Shown piece by piece: positions 47,033 to 55,495 of a DNA stretch of 64,000 bases. Source of the DNA: Roseateles_B sp041906185 (GTDB taxonomy: Bacteria > Pseudomonadota > Gammaproteobacteria > Burkholderiales > Burkholderiaceae_C); NCBI GenBank assembly GCA_041906185.1, contig JAYRJQ010000013.1, forward strand, positions 106,957 to 170,956, written 5' to 3'. A model generated the notes under the pieces. That model saw nothing but the letters and a program-made list of their open reading frames with translations. It was not told where the DNA came from and made no database searches. The position numbers were made by a program, and so were the translations under genes. Position 1 is the first letter of the stretch; each line of letters starts with the position of its first letter.

Positions 47033-47210
47033 GGGGCAGGCCCCATCGCGGGCGGTGCGAGGGGCGGATGGCAATGAGCGCGCAGTTTAGGCGTCAGGCC
47101 GACCCGCGACGGAGGTCACCGGGCAGGGATCTCCCCAGGGCGCAGGAGGGCAGCGGGCCGTGGCATGCGGATGCCGGCCACGCCGCCTGCCGCCTGCCGC
47201 GACGGGCGGA

Positions 47211-47903
47211 TCAGGGCGCCAGCGCGCCGCGCAGGTACTCGGTCAGCGCGGCCTTGAGCTCTGCCTGGAACGGCGGGCGGATGGGCGCGAAGACCGGCTC
47301 CGCCAGCAGCGCGCGCAGCGGGGGCGGGTAGTCGAGCGTCTGCCACAGGCCGCGGGTGAGGGCGTAGCTGCGCAGCAGCAGCGCCACGCCGCGGCCGGCA
47401 CTCAGGCCCAGCGCCGCCTCGAGGACGGCGCCGGCCTCCCCGAGACCCCGCACGAGGTCGAGCTTGAAGCGGCGCAGGTGCTCGTCGCCCAGGTTCTGCT
47501 CGAGCACGCTGTAGGCCATGGCGTCGAGGCGCAGCAGCTCGGGGCGCGCGTCCAGGTAGGCCGCGAAGCGGTCCACGAAGCGCGGCAGGGCCTGCGCCGG
47601 ATCGCCCTCCCGGAAGGCCTCGCGCACGGCCTGCAGCAGGCCGGCGAAGTCCTCGGCCAGCAGGGCGACGAAGATTTCTTCCTTGGTCTTGAAGTAGAGA
47701 TAGACCGTGCCCTTGGCGAGCCCGGCCGCCTGCGCGATCTGGGCCGCGGAGGGCAGCTGGCGGCCGTCCTCGATGAAGAGGGCGCGGGCGGCAGCAAGGA
47801 TGTCGGCGCGGCGGGCGGCCTTGTCCTGCCCGTCGACGGCGCGGCTCTTGAGCAGGCGCACCGGCGGCAGCGTGACGCGGGGCGGCATCTTGCTGCGGCT
47901 CAT
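47211..47903 (-). CDS. TetR-family regulator
   Basis: A 230-residue protein. It has a basic N-terminal extension (SRSKMPPRVTLPPVRLLKSR) before the HTH, ADILAAARALFIEDGRQ then LPSAAQIAQAAGLAKGTVYLYFKTKEEIF. It overlaps the end of the NAD(P)-binding gene by 4 nt (ATGA), forming the last gene of the SDR - NAD(P)-binding - TetR set. Its likely targets are the paired TGACC-N3-GGTCA sites upstream of the SDR gene. Confidence 0.85.
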   Translation of the reverse strand: MSRSKMPPRVTLPPVRLLKSRAVDGQDKAARRADILAAARALFIEDGRQLPSAAQIAQAAGLAKGTVYLYFKTKEEIFVALLAEDFAGLLQAVREAFREGDPAQALPRFVDRFAAYLDARPELLRLDAMAYSVLEQNLGDEHLRRFKLDLVRGLGEAGAVLEAALGLSAGRGVALLLRSYALTRGLWQTLDYPPPLRALLAEPVFAPIRPPFQAELKAALTEYLRGALAP

Positions 47904-48538
47904 GGCTGGAGGGCCTCGGACAGCCGCACGTGATGGCCGGGCACCGACGCGTGGGAGGCGTCCAGCAGGGCGCGGGCCACGTGCTCGGTGCGGACGGGCC
48001 GCCAGCGGCGCGGAACGAGGGCGCCGAGGCCGCGGCCCAGCGCGAGCGCGAGCGCCTCGCCGGGGCGCGCGTCCGGCCGCGGTCCGCCGTCCAACAGCGA
48101 AGGGCGCAGGCAGGTCAGCGACGCGAAGCCGAGCGCGGCGAGGTCGCGCTCGGTCTCGCCCTTGACGCGCAGATAGAGCCCGCCGCTGGCCGCGTCCGCG
48201 CCCAGCGAGGAGACGTAGGCGCAGGTGGGCGTGCCGGCCTCGCGTGCCAGCCGGCAGGCGGCCAGCACGTAGTCGTGGTCCACATGCCGGAAGGCCTCGG
48301 CCGAGCCGGCCTGCCGCCGCGTGGTCCCGAGGGCGCAGAGCACGGCATCGGCACGCCACCAGGGCGCGTCGGCGGGCAGCTGCTCGAAGTCGACCTGCGG
48401 ATTGAGCAGGCGCTCGTGGGCGGGCAGGGGCCGGCGGGTGGGCGCGACGACGCGCGTCACGCGGGCGTCCGCCAGCGCGAGGGCCAGGGCCTGCTGCCCG
48501 ACGAGGCCGGTGCTGCCAAGGATGAGAAGCGTGCTCAT
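47900..48538 (-). CDS. NAD(P)-binding oxidoreductase (YbjT/HTATIP2-like)
   Basis: A 212-residue Rossmann protein. The nucleotide-binding start LLILGSTGLVGQQALALAL and the later CAYVSSLGADAASGGLYLRVKGETE (YxxxK) match atypical SDRs such as HTATIP2-like proteins. Likely a reductase or redox-sensing protein of unknown substrate. It follows the SDR gene after 150 bp and overlaps the TetR start, suggesting co-regulation. Confidence 0.85.
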   Translation of the reverse strand: MSTLLILGSTGLVGQQALALALADARVTRVVAPTRRPLPAHERLLNPQVDFEQLPADAPWWRADAVLCALGTTRRQAGSAEAFRHVDHDYVLAACRLAREAGTPTCAYVSSLGADAASGGLYLRVKGETERDLAALGFASLTCLRPSLLDGGPRPDARPGEALALALGRGLGALVPRRWRPVRTEHVARALLDASHASVPGHHVRLSEALQP

Positions 48539-48688
48539 GGACGTGCGGGGAGGCGACGGCGGCGGCGTGTCGCGAGGACGAGGGGTCCGGTCCGGCGCGT
48601 GCCGGCTGCCGGGGGCAGGGAGGCCCGATGGTAGCCCGCTCCCGCCACGTCCCAGGCTTGCGACGCGCTCTCGGCGCCTGGCCTGGCC

Positions 48689-49483
48689 TCAGTTGGCCAT
48701 CAGCCGCGCCGCCATCCAGGTCTGAAGGCGGCGCGGCGCGAGCCGGGCGCTCCAGACGGTGAGCTTGTTCCCGAGGCCCGGCACCACGCTCGGTGTGCCG
48801 GCCTTCAGCGCGCGCAAGCCCAGGGCCGCCACCGGGCGCGACTTCATCATCAGCAGGCGTTGGTACAGCGTGGGCCGCTGACCGGACACGGCCAGGAAGT
48901 TGGTCGCCGTGATGCCGGGCGACAGCACGCTCACCTTCACGCCCTGCGAGGCCAGCTCGGCATTGAGCGCCTCGCCAAAGAGCAGCACATAGGCCTTGCT
49001 TGCCGCGTAGGCCGCGTAGGTGGGCGTGGCCTGGTAGCCGCCGATGCTCGCCACCAGCAGGATGTGGCCGCGGCCGCGAGCGGCCATCGCGGTGCCGAAG
49101 ACATGCGTCAGCTCCGTGAGGCTGGCCGTGTTCAGCTGGAGCATGTCCAGCGTGCGGTCCAGGGGCTGGCCGAGCAGCGGCCCGTAGAGCCCGTAGCCGG
49201 CGTTGTTGATGAGGATGTCGATGGCGAGGCCTTGCGCGTCCAGGCGCGACTTGAGCGCCACGCCGGCCCCGGCGCGGGCCAGGTCGATGCCCTCCACCCG
49301 CACCTGCACGCCATGCCTCGACCGCAGTTCGGCCGCCAGGGCTTCCATGGGCTCGGTGCGGCGGGCCGCCAGCACCAGGTTCACGCCCTGCTCGGCCAGC
49401 AGCGTGGCGAAGTCCACGCCGAAGCCGCTGGAGGCGCCCGTCACGAGGGCCCACTGGCCGGTCCAATCGCGGTTCGAGGTCAT
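48689..49483 (-). CDS. Short-chain dehydrogenase/reductase
   Basis: A 264-residue classical SDR. The cofactor motif TGASSGFG, the NNAG motif, catalytic Ser in VASIGG and the YxxxK pair in YAAYAASKAY are all present. The Arg in LAARRTEP favours NADPH. AGGAG precedes ATG 49483. Two TetR-type operators lie immediately upstream, so it is probably induced by a small lipophilic or aldehyde-type ligand acting on the linked TetR protein. Confidence 0.93.
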   Translation of the reverse strand: MTSNRDWTGQWALVTGASSGFGVDFATLLAEQGVNLVLAARRTEPMEALAAELRSRHGVQVRVEGIDLARAGAGVALKSRLDAQGLAIDILINNAGYGLYGPLLGQPLDRTLDMLQLNTASLTELTHVFGTAMAARGRGHILLVASIGGYQATPTYAAYAASKAYVLLFGEALNAELASQGVKVSVLSPGITATNFLAVSGQRPTLYQRLLMMKSRPVAALGLRALKAGTPSVVPGLGNKLTVWSARLAPRRLQTWMAARLMAN

Positions 49484-49501
49484 TCCATGCTCCTGAGAAT
49501 T

Positions 49502-49553
49502 AAATGACCGGCGGTCATTTGATGGGTGAATTTGAAATGACCGTTGGTCAGTT
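49502..49553. promoter_or_regulatory. Paired TetR-type operators upstream of the SDR gene
   Basis: Site 1 (49502-49520) is AAATGACC-GGC-GGTCATTT, perfect 8-nt arms. Site 2 (49535-49553) is AAATGACC-GTT-GGTCAGTT, with one arm mismatch. The centres are 33 bp apart, about three helical turns, so two dimers would bind the same face. Site 1 begins 19 bp before the SDR ATG. Confidence 0.8.
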
Positions 49554-49684
49554 GTCAAGCGGGCGCCCGCATTGGCGGGTCGAGGCGTGAAGAATTTCGG
49601 AAGGGGCCTGCGCGCGGCCTCGTCTCCCGACGAGGGGCGCGGGGCCGGCCGGGGAGCGGCCGATCCCCGGCCGGCCGGGGTGGA

Positions 49685-50668
49685 TCAGGGCAGGCGCAGC
49701 GTCTCGCGCTCTTCGACGCGCACTTCCTGCGCGGGGCCGTTGCCGAAGCTGTAGGTCACGATGAGGATCTTGCGCTGGCCGGGGTAGGGGTCGCCGCCGC
49801 CCAGCTTGTTGTCGGCATAGACCTCGAGGCTCTGGCCGTCGCGGACCAGGCGGCGGATGCGGTCGGTGATGTCCCAGTCGCGGCCGCTGGCGCCGTAGGT
49901 GGCGCGCAGGATGCGCAGCTGCCCGCGCTCCTCGCGGCCGTGCCAGCCGCCGCGCCAGTTGCGGTCGCCCCAGTTGCCGCCGCCCCACCCGGTGAACTGG
50001 TTGCCGTCGATGTGGCTGAACTCCTCGTACTCGAAGGTGCGGACGTCGCCACCGCGGCCGCGGGCGTAGATGCGCAGGGTCTTGCGGCGGCCCGGGTCGG
50101 GGTCGACGCCGAAGAGGTCGTTGGTAATGCGCACGCGGGCATCGCGGCGGGCCAGGTCCTTCAGGCGGTCCGTCACGTCCACGTTGCGACCTTCGGTGCC
50201 GTAGCGGGCCTGGAGGATCTGGTAGTCGCCGTCGTCGTTGCGGCGCGGCACCTCCGGGTCGCGGCGGTCGTTGCCGCCGTTCCACCCGCCGTTCCAGTTG
50301 TCGTGGCCCCAGTTGCCCCGGCCCCAGCCGATGAACTGGTTGCCGTCGATGTGGCTGAATTCCTCGTAGTCGAAGGTGCGCACCTGGCCGTCGCGGCCCT
50401 GGGCGATGATGCGCAGCGTCTTGCGATGGCCCGGGGCCGGGTCCACGCCGAAGAGGTCGTTGGTGATGCGCACGCGGCGGTCCTCGCGGGCGAGCTCGCG
50501 CAGGCGCGGCGTGACGTCCACGTTGCGGTCCCCGGTGCCGTAGCGGGCCTGCAGGATCTTGTAGTCGCCGTCATCGCGGTCGTCGCGGTCGGCCAGGGCC
50601 AGGCCGGCGAGGCTGCCCAGCAGGGCGGTCGCGATGCCGGATCGCAGCAGGTGTCTTCTGTGGTTCAT
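49685..50668 (-). CDS. Exported protein with three DUF3395-like repeats
   Basis: A 327-residue protein with signal peptide ending GLALA. Two repeats of about 110 residues are nearly identical (ILQARYGT..RNVDVT; RVRITNDLFGVDP; EEFSHIDGNQF; GNWG); a third, shorter and diverged unit (ILRATYGASGRDWDIT; GGGDPYPGQRKILIVTYSFG) ends the protein. The pattern resembles the C-terminal domain of DNAJC11-type proteins (DUF3395), here in the envelope. Trp/Asn/Gly-rich linkers separate the units. Function unknown. Confidence 0.7.
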   Translation of the reverse strand: MNHRRHLLRSGIATALLGSLAGLALADRDDRDDGDYKILQARYGTGDRNVDVTPRLRELAREDRRVRITNDLFGVDPAPGHRKTLRIIAQGRDGQVRTFDYEEFSHIDGNQFIGWGRGNWGHDNWNGGWNGGNDRRDPEVPRRNDDGDYQILQARYGTEGRNVDVTDRLKDLARRDARVRITNDLFGVDPDPGRRKTLRIYARGRGGDVRTFEYEEFSHIDGNQFTGWGGGNWGDRNWRGGWHGREERGQLRILRATYGASGRDWDITDRIRRLVRDGQSLEVYADNKLGGGDPYPGQRKILIVTYSFGNGPAQEVRVEERETLRLP

Positions 50669-50976
50669 GAGGTCTCCAGGGCTGAGGCGCGGGGCCGGGC
50701 GGCGGACCGCCCCTTCACGGCCCCGTGCGCCCGACCACAACGGATCAGGGCAGCCATCGGTGGACCGGTGCACGCCGGGGCGGGAGTATCGCGCCGGCCG
50801 GGCGGCCCAGGGGGCGGCCGAGCCCTCGGCGCGGTGGCGAGTTGCATCCGATTGTGAACCGCCGCAACGCCCGGCGGCGGGCGGCGGGCGGGCTTCGCCG
50901 CATAATCCGCCAGCGCTTCGCGTACGGCCGGGACAAGGCCGGCGCGGGCTTCAACGACGCGGGGAGGCGTTCTTCG
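50669..50976. other. Intergenic region between divergent genes, no gene seen
   Basis: About 310 bp with promoters for both neighbours. The open frame across it on the plus strand is Arg-rich and lacks a signal or domain, so I do not count it as coding. Confidence 0.4.
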
Positions 50977-51327
50977 ATGGGGACTTTCGTGCTCTTGCTG
51001 CTGCTGGTCGGCTTCGGCGGGCTCTGCTGGCGGCTGTGGCATTCCCGCTATCGCCGCGCGGCCCTGCGCGGGCTCGCGGCCGGCGTGGCGCTCACGCTGG
51101 GCCTGCCCTTCGTCCACGGCCTGCTGTTCGGGATCACCTTCTGGCATGCGTCCTCACCGCCGGGTCTCGAGGGCGGGCTGTTCGCCGCCCTGCTCTATGG
51201 CTGCCTGCTGATGCCGCTCGGGCTGCCCCTGGGCCTGCTGGCGGGTGTCGCCTGGCAGTGGGCCCTGCAGCGCCGCCGCGAGGCGTCGACCCCCTCGACC
51301 TCCACCACCGAATCCGCACGCCCATGA
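50977..51327 (+). CDS. Small membrane protein, function unknown
   Basis: A 116-residue protein with three hydrophobic helices (GTFVLLLLLVGFGG; ALRGLAAGVALTLGLPFVHG; LLYGCLLMPLGLPLGLLAGVAW). GGGGAGG lies 9 nt before ATG. Its stop overlaps the start of the next membrane protein (ATGA), so the two are translated together. No family recognised. Confidence 0.65.
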   Translation: MGTFVLLLLLVGFGGLCWRLWHSRYRRAALRGLAAGVALTLGLPFVHGLLFGITFWHASSPPGLEGGLFAALLYGCLLMPLGLPLGLLAGVAWQWALQRRREASTPSTSTTESARP

Positions 51328-51839
51328 CCCAGCCCTCCGACTCCACCCCGATTGACAACGCTCCGATCGAGCCCACACCGATCAATCCCATCCCGAACGA
51401 GGTGCCTCCGCCGCCGGCCGGCCCGCGGCTGTGGAACCCCAATGCCGCGGCGCTCTGGGGCCTGCTCCTGAGCCCGGTCTTCAGCGCCGTCCTGCACCTG
51501 ATGAATTGGCAGGCCCTGGGCGAGGCCGAGAAGGCGCACGAGGCGAAGCAGTGGGTGATCGCCCTCGTGGCCGTCATGCTGGGGTCCACGCTGGTGCTTG
51601 TCTTCTGGCCCGAAAGCCAGCTGCTGGACACCCTGAGCCGCGCCGTGGGCGTGGCCCTGCTGGTGGCCTGGTACTACGGCGCGGGCAAGGCACAGGCGAC
51701 GCGCGTGGCCGCGCTGTATGGCCGCGGCTACGCGCGCCGTGGCTGGATCGCGCCGGTGCTGATCGCGCTGGGCCTCATCGTCGCGCTGAGCTTCCTGTTC
51801 AGCGGCCTCGACTATCTGTGGCAGTACCGGCCACGCTGA
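51324..51839 (+). CDS. Membrane protein with N-terminal Pro-rich region
   Basis: A 171-residue protein: a disordered Thr/Pro/Ile-rich N-terminus, a WNPNAAALWGLLLSPVFSAVLH motif, then three more hydrophobic helices ending LSFLFSGLDYLW. The WNPxAAxxW stretch looks like a conserved small membrane domain, but I cannot name the family. Coupled to the preceding gene by a 4-nt overlap. Confidence 0.65.
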   Translation: MTQPSDSTPIDNAPIEPTPINPIPNEVPPPPAGPRLWNPNAAALWGLLLSPVFSAVLHLMNWQALGEAEKAHEAKQWVIALVAVMLGSTLVLVFWPESQLLDTLSRAVGVALLVAWYYGAGKAQATRVAALYGRGYARRGWIAPVLIALGLIVALSFLFSGLDYLWQYRPR

Positions 51840-51874
51840 ACACCGGATCCACCGCGTCCGGTCAGGGAGCTTCC

Positions 51875-52411
51875 ATGCCTTCGCACATCCTGCAGTTCTG
51901 GTTCCACGAGATCGAGCCCCGCCAGTGGTGGGCGGTCGACCCCGCCTTCGACGCCCTGCTGCGCGAGCGTTTCCTGCCCCTGCTCCAACAGGCCGCGCAG
52001 GGCGAGCTCGCGGCCTGGCGCGGCACGGCGCAGGGGCGTCTGGCCGAGGTCATCGTGCTGGATCAGTTCTCGCGCAACATCTTCCGCGGCACGCCGCGCG
52101 CCTTCGCCCAGGACCCCATGGCCCTGGCGCTGTCGCAGGAGGCCGTCGCCGCCGGCGCGCTGGACGCGCTGCAGCCCGAGGAGCGCCCCTTCCTGCTGAT
52201 GCCCTTCATGCACAGCGAATCTCGCGCCGTGCACGTCGAGGCCGAGCGGCTCTTCGCGCAGTGGGCGCCGGGCAGCAGCCATGACTTCGAGCGCCGTCAC
52301 CAGGCCATCATCGAGCGCTTCGGCCGCTACCCGCACCGCAATGCCATCCTCGGGCGCGAGTCCACGGCCGAGGAGCTGGCCTTCCTGCAGCAGCCGGGCT
52401 CGAGCTTCTGA
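51875..52411 (+). CDS. DUF924 family protein
   Basis: A 178-residue soluble all-helical protein. HILQFWFHEIEPRQWWAVDP, LDQFSRNIFRGTPRAFAQD, MPFMHSES and FGRYPHRNAILGRESTAEE are the hallmarks of DUF924, a tetratricopeptide-like fold of unknown function. AGGGAG precedes ATG 51875. Confidence 0.93.
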   Translation: MPSHILQFWFHEIEPRQWWAVDPAFDALLRERFLPLLQQAAQGELAAWRGTAQGRLAEVIVLDQFSRNIFRGTPRAFAQDPMALALSQEAVAAGALDALQPEERPFLLMPFMHSESRAVHVEAERLFAQWAPGSSHDFERRHQAIIERFGRYPHRNAILGRESTAEELAFLQQPGSSF

Positions 52412-52444
52412 GCCGGTGCCCCTTGCCATGACGAGGCGCGCTCC

Positions 52445-53089
52445 ATGAGTCCCATGAGCGCCACCCCGATGTTCCCCACCTCAAGGATGCCCTTGACTCG
52501 ACTGCCTGCCTTTCTTCGATGGGTTCGATGGGTTCGATGGCCGCTGTCGGCCCTGGCCCTGACCCTGCTCACGGCCTGCGCCTCGACCACCACGCTGCGG
52601 CCCTTCAGCACCGACGGCTGCTCGCTGTACCCCGACCGCTCGGCGAGCACGGGGCAGGACTGGTGCGTCTGCTGCGTCGCGCATGACCGGGCCTACTGGC
52701 GCGGCGGCACCGAAGACGAGCGCCGCCAGGCCGACGACGCGCTGCGGGCCTGCGTTCAGGCCCAGACGGGGGACGACGCCCGCGCCGCGCTGATGCACAG
52801 CGGCGTGCGCCTGGGCGGCAGCGCCCTGTGGCCGACGTGGTTCCGCTGGGGCTACGGCTGGGGCTACGGCCGCGCCTACCGCCCCCTGAGCCCCGCGGAG
52901 GCCGCCGAGGCGGACCGCCTCGAGGCCCAGTACGCGGCGGAGGTCGGCTTCGACCACTGCCCAGGCCAGCCGCGCCTGAGCCTGCTGCGTGCGCCCGCGG
53001 TTCCGTCCGCCATGCCCGCCATGCCCGCCACCCCGTCCGCTTCCACTCCTTCCTCCGCGCAGGACAATCCTTCTCATGGCACCCGCTGA
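52445..53089 (+). CDS. Phospholipase-A2-like lipoprotein
   Basis: A 214-residue protein. A hydrophobic signal ends in lipobox LLTAC. The mature region has DGCSLYPD followed by WCVCCVAHDRAYWRGGT, the CCxxHDxxY pattern of secretory phospholipase A2 active sites (catalytic His-Asp with a calcium-loop-like Gly/Ser region before it). An Ala/Ser/Pro-rich tail ends the protein. A short 9-bp direct repeat encodes RWVRWVRW in the signal region. Enzymatic activity on phospholipids is inference; some bacterial homologues may be structural. Confidence 0.7.
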   Translation: MSPMSATPMFPTSRMPLTRLPAFLRWVRWVRWPLSALALTLLTACASTTTLRPFSTDGCSLYPDRSASTGQDWCVCCVAHDRAYWRGGTEDERRQADDALRACVQAQTGDDARAALMHSGVRLGGSALWPTWFRWGYGWGYGRAYRPLSPAEAAEADRLEAQYAAEVGFDHCPGQPRLSLLRAPAVPSAMPAMPATPSASTPSSAQDNPSHGTR

Positions 53090-53405
53090 CACCGACTGGA
53101 TGACGCAACGCACGCTGCAGGCCCGCACGGCCGAGGGGTGCTGCTTCGACCTGCACCTGGGCATCGGCCGACCACAGCCGGCGGCGCAGGACTGGAGCTG
53201 CGCCGTGACGCTCAGCCACTACCTGGACACGCCCGCCCAAGTCGTGGGCGTCGATGCCTGGCAGGCCCTGCAACTGGCTCAGCAGCTGGCCTCGGACCTC
53301 CTGGCGGACTTCATGGCAAAGGGCGGCGAGCTCGCCTGGGAGGGCGTGCCGCTCGACCCTGCCACACTGTTCGTCCGCCCGGCGCCCGCCGCGCGGAGTG
53401 CCTGA
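53076..53405 (+). CDS. Hypothetical small protein
   Basis: A 109-residue protein overlapping the previous gene by 14 nt, with AGGA 11 nt upstream of ATG 53076. It has a beta-start (RTLQARTAEGCCFDLHLGIGRP) and a helical end (AWQALQLAQQLASDLLADF). I do not recognise a family with confidence. It is part of a plus-strand run of closely spaced small genes. Confidence 0.6.
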   Translation: MAPADTDWMTQRTLQARTAEGCCFDLHLGIGRPQPAAQDWSCAVTLSHYLDTPAQVVGVDAWQALQLAQQLASDLLADFMAKGGELAWEGVPLDPATLFVRPAPAARSA

Positions 53406-53418
53406 ACGGGAGACCCGC

Positions 53419-53853
53419 ATGCAGATCCACGGCAGCTGCCATTGCCAGAACCTGCGCTTTCGGCTGCACTGGCCGGACGACGCCCTGCCCATCCCCGCCC
53501 GCGCCTGCGCTTGCCGCTTCTGCCGCAAGCACGGCGGCGTCTGGACGGCGCATCCGGCGGCGCGGCTCGAGCTCGAGGTCAGCGACCCGGCGGCCGTCAT
53601 CGCCTATGCCTTCGAGACCCGCACGGCGGACTTCCAGGTGTGCGCGCGCTGCGGCGCCGTGCCCTGGGTGCGCAGTGAGATCGAGGGCCGCGCCTATGCC
53701 GTCGTCAGCGTGAATGCCTTCGACGACGTGGATGCCGCGCTGCTGCAGCGCTCCGAGGTCAGCTTCGAGGGCGAGGCGCCGGCCGAGCGCCTGCAGCGGC
53801 GCGCGGCGCGCTGGATCCCGCTGGACGCCACCGGGCCGGCGACCGCGCGATGA
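53419..53853 (+). CDS. GFA/CENP-V family zinc protein
   Basis: A 144-residue protein with GSCHCQNLRF, CACRFCRKHGG and CARCGAVPWV, the zinc-binding cysteine pattern of the GFA/CENP-V fold. It is the second such gene in the window but shares little beyond the motif with that at 30766-31200. Its stop overlaps the start of the CWC gene (ATGA). Confidence 0.88.
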   Translation: MQIHGSCHCQNLRFRLHWPDDALPIPARACACRFCRKHGGVWTAHPAARLELEVSDPAAVIAYAFETRTADFQVCARCGAVPWVRSEIEGRAYAVVSVNAFDDVDAALLQRSEVSFEGEAPAERLQRRAARWIPLDATGPATAR

Positions 53854-54068
53854 AGCCGCTGCCCAACACCCGCTGCCCGCTGTGCGGCGGCAGCAACCAG
53901 TGCCAGCCGGCGATGACCGGCAGCTTCGAGGGCGACTGCTGGTGCCGCACCGCGCCCGTCAGCCCCGAGGCCCTCGCGCGCGTGCCGCCCGAGCAGCGTG
54001 GGCTGGCCTGCCTGTGCCCGCGCTGTGCGCAGGGCCTCACCCCGGCTGCGCCGCGCACGCCGGACTGA
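53850..54068 (+). CDS. Cysteine-rich CWC protein
   Basis: A 72-residue protein with CPLCGGSNQCQ, CWCRT and CLCPRCAQ: the Cys_rich_CWC family, presumably binding zinc. Translationally coupled to the GFA protein, which suggests related metal or redox roles. Function unknown. Confidence 0.85.
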   Translation: MKPLPNTRCPLCGGSNQCQPAMTGSFEGDCWCRTAPVSPEALARVPPEQRGLACLCPRCAQGLTPAAPRTPD

Positions 54069-54170
54069 GCGGCCCGGCCCCGGAGCCGCTACCATGCGGG
54101 CCCGACGAGGCGCCGCGGCGTTCGGCACGTCTCGCAACCCCACACATGACGCTCGAAGGAAGGGATTCCC

Positions 54171-54650
54171 TTGAAACTGCTGATTTGGCCTCTGCTGCTC
54201 GTCGCTGCCTGGATCGGGCACGGCCGTCTGATGTTCACCGAGTCGCGCGTCATGCCGCTGGTCACTCAGAACACGATGCAGGTCTTCTCGGGCGACAACA
54301 AGGCCTGCGACTTCTACACCGATGACGTGCAGGTGGACCTCGAATCGGACCAGCGCGCCGGGCGCTGGGAAGTCGAGGGCGGCAAGGACGAGCTGTGCGG
54401 CTACCTGCGCAAGGCCGCGGCCGCCTTCGTGCTGCTGGACGCCCAGGTGCACACGGAGTACAGCGACGTGAAGCTGGAGCGCAAGGGCTTCCCCTGGACG
54501 GAGGCGACGCTGCACTACACCGAGCACGTGACCGTCCAGACGGACAAGCTCCCGACGATGACCTTCACATCCGACGACGAGCTCATCCTGGTGCGCACGC
54601 TCACGGGCGTGAAGGTGCGCTCGGTGCACTCCCGCGGCACGCAGCGCTGA
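54171..54650 (+). CDS. Hypothetical exported or membrane-anchored protein (TTG start)
   Basis: A 159-residue protein beginning KLLIWPLLLVAAWIGHG, a signal or anchor helix, and a mature region with two cysteines (ACDFYTDD; ELCGYL). TTG 54171 is used because AAGGAAGGG lies just upstream and no ATG fits the signal. The next gene starts 15 bp after. Unrecognised family. Confidence 0.65.
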   Translation: MKLLIWPLLLVAAWIGHGRLMFTESRVMPLVTQNTMQVFSGDNKACDFYTDDVQVDLESDQRAGRWEVEGGKDELCGYLRKAAAAFVLLDAQVHTEYSDVKLERKGFPWTEATLHYTEHVTVQTDKLPTMTFTSDDELILVRTLTGVKVRSVHSRGTQR

Positions 54651-54664
54651 TCTCCGCTCGCACG

Positions 54665-55486
54665 ATGACACGGGCCTGGCTGCTCGAGTTCTGGCACTTC
54701 ACCCGCAAGGAGGCGCAGGCCTGCCTGTTCGCGGGGCTCTTCTTCCTGGCCGTCTTCCTGGTGCCCCGCGCCGGCGTGCTCGGGCTGCCGCGCTACGACG
54801 TGCTGCTCGTGATCGCGCTGGGGCTGCAGTGGATCCTCTGGCGCGCGGGCCTGGAGAGCCTGGACGAGATCAAGGCCATCACGGCCTTCCACCTGCTGGG
54901 GCTCGCGCTGGAGCTGTTCAAGACGTCCGCGGCCATCGGCTCGTGGAGCTACCCCGATCCCGCCTACACCAAGGTCTTCGGCGTGCCGCTGTTCTCGGGC
55001 TTCATGTACGCGGCCGTGGGCAGCTACATCATCCAGGCCTGGCGTCTCTTCGACCTGCGCATCCTGCACCACCCGCCCTACTGGATGGCCGGGCTGGTGG
55101 CGGGCGCGCTCTACCTGAACTTCTTCACGCAGCACTACATCGGCGACTGGCGCTGGTACCTCGCGGCCGGCGCGCTGGGCCTCTACGCGCGCTCGACCGT
55201 CGTGTTCCGCCCCTGGCAGCGGGACCTGCGCATGCCGCTGCCGCTGGCGCTCGTGCTGATCGGCTTCTTCATCTGGCTGGCCGAGAACCTGGGCACCTTC
55301 CTCGGCCTGTGGCGCTACCCGAACCAGCTGGGCGCCTGGGCCAGCGTGCACGTGAGCAAGTGGAGCGCCTGGAGCCTGCTGGTGCTGATGAGCTTCACGC
55401 TCGTGGCGCAGCTCAAGCACATCAAGGCGCGCATCCACGTGCCGGCCGATCCCGCCCCGGGGTGGCCGCAGGCCCAGCGCGACTGA
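54665..55486 (+). CDS. DUF817 family membrane protein
   Basis: A 273-residue polytopic membrane protein with about eight helices. EFWHFTRKEAQACLFAGLFF, FKTSAAIGSWSYPD, GFMYAAVGSYI and NLGTFLGLWRYPNQ with SKWSAWSLLVLMSF are typical of DUF817. Function unknown. Convergent with the AraC gene, only 9 bp apart. Confidence 0.93.
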   Translation: MTRAWLLEFWHFTRKEAQACLFAGLFFLAVFLVPRAGVLGLPRYDVLLVIALGLQWILWRAGLESLDEIKAITAFHLLGLALELFKTSAAIGSWSYPDPAYTKVFGVPLFSGFMYAAVGSYIIQAWRLFDLRILHHPPYWMAGLVAGALYLNFFTQHYIGDWRWYLAAGALGLYARSTVVFRPWQRDLRMPLPLALVLIGFFIWLAENLGTFLGLWRYPNQLGAWASVHVSKWSAWSLLVLMSFTLVAQLKHIKARIHVPADPAPGWPQAQRD

Positions 55487-55495
55487 GCGCCGGCG

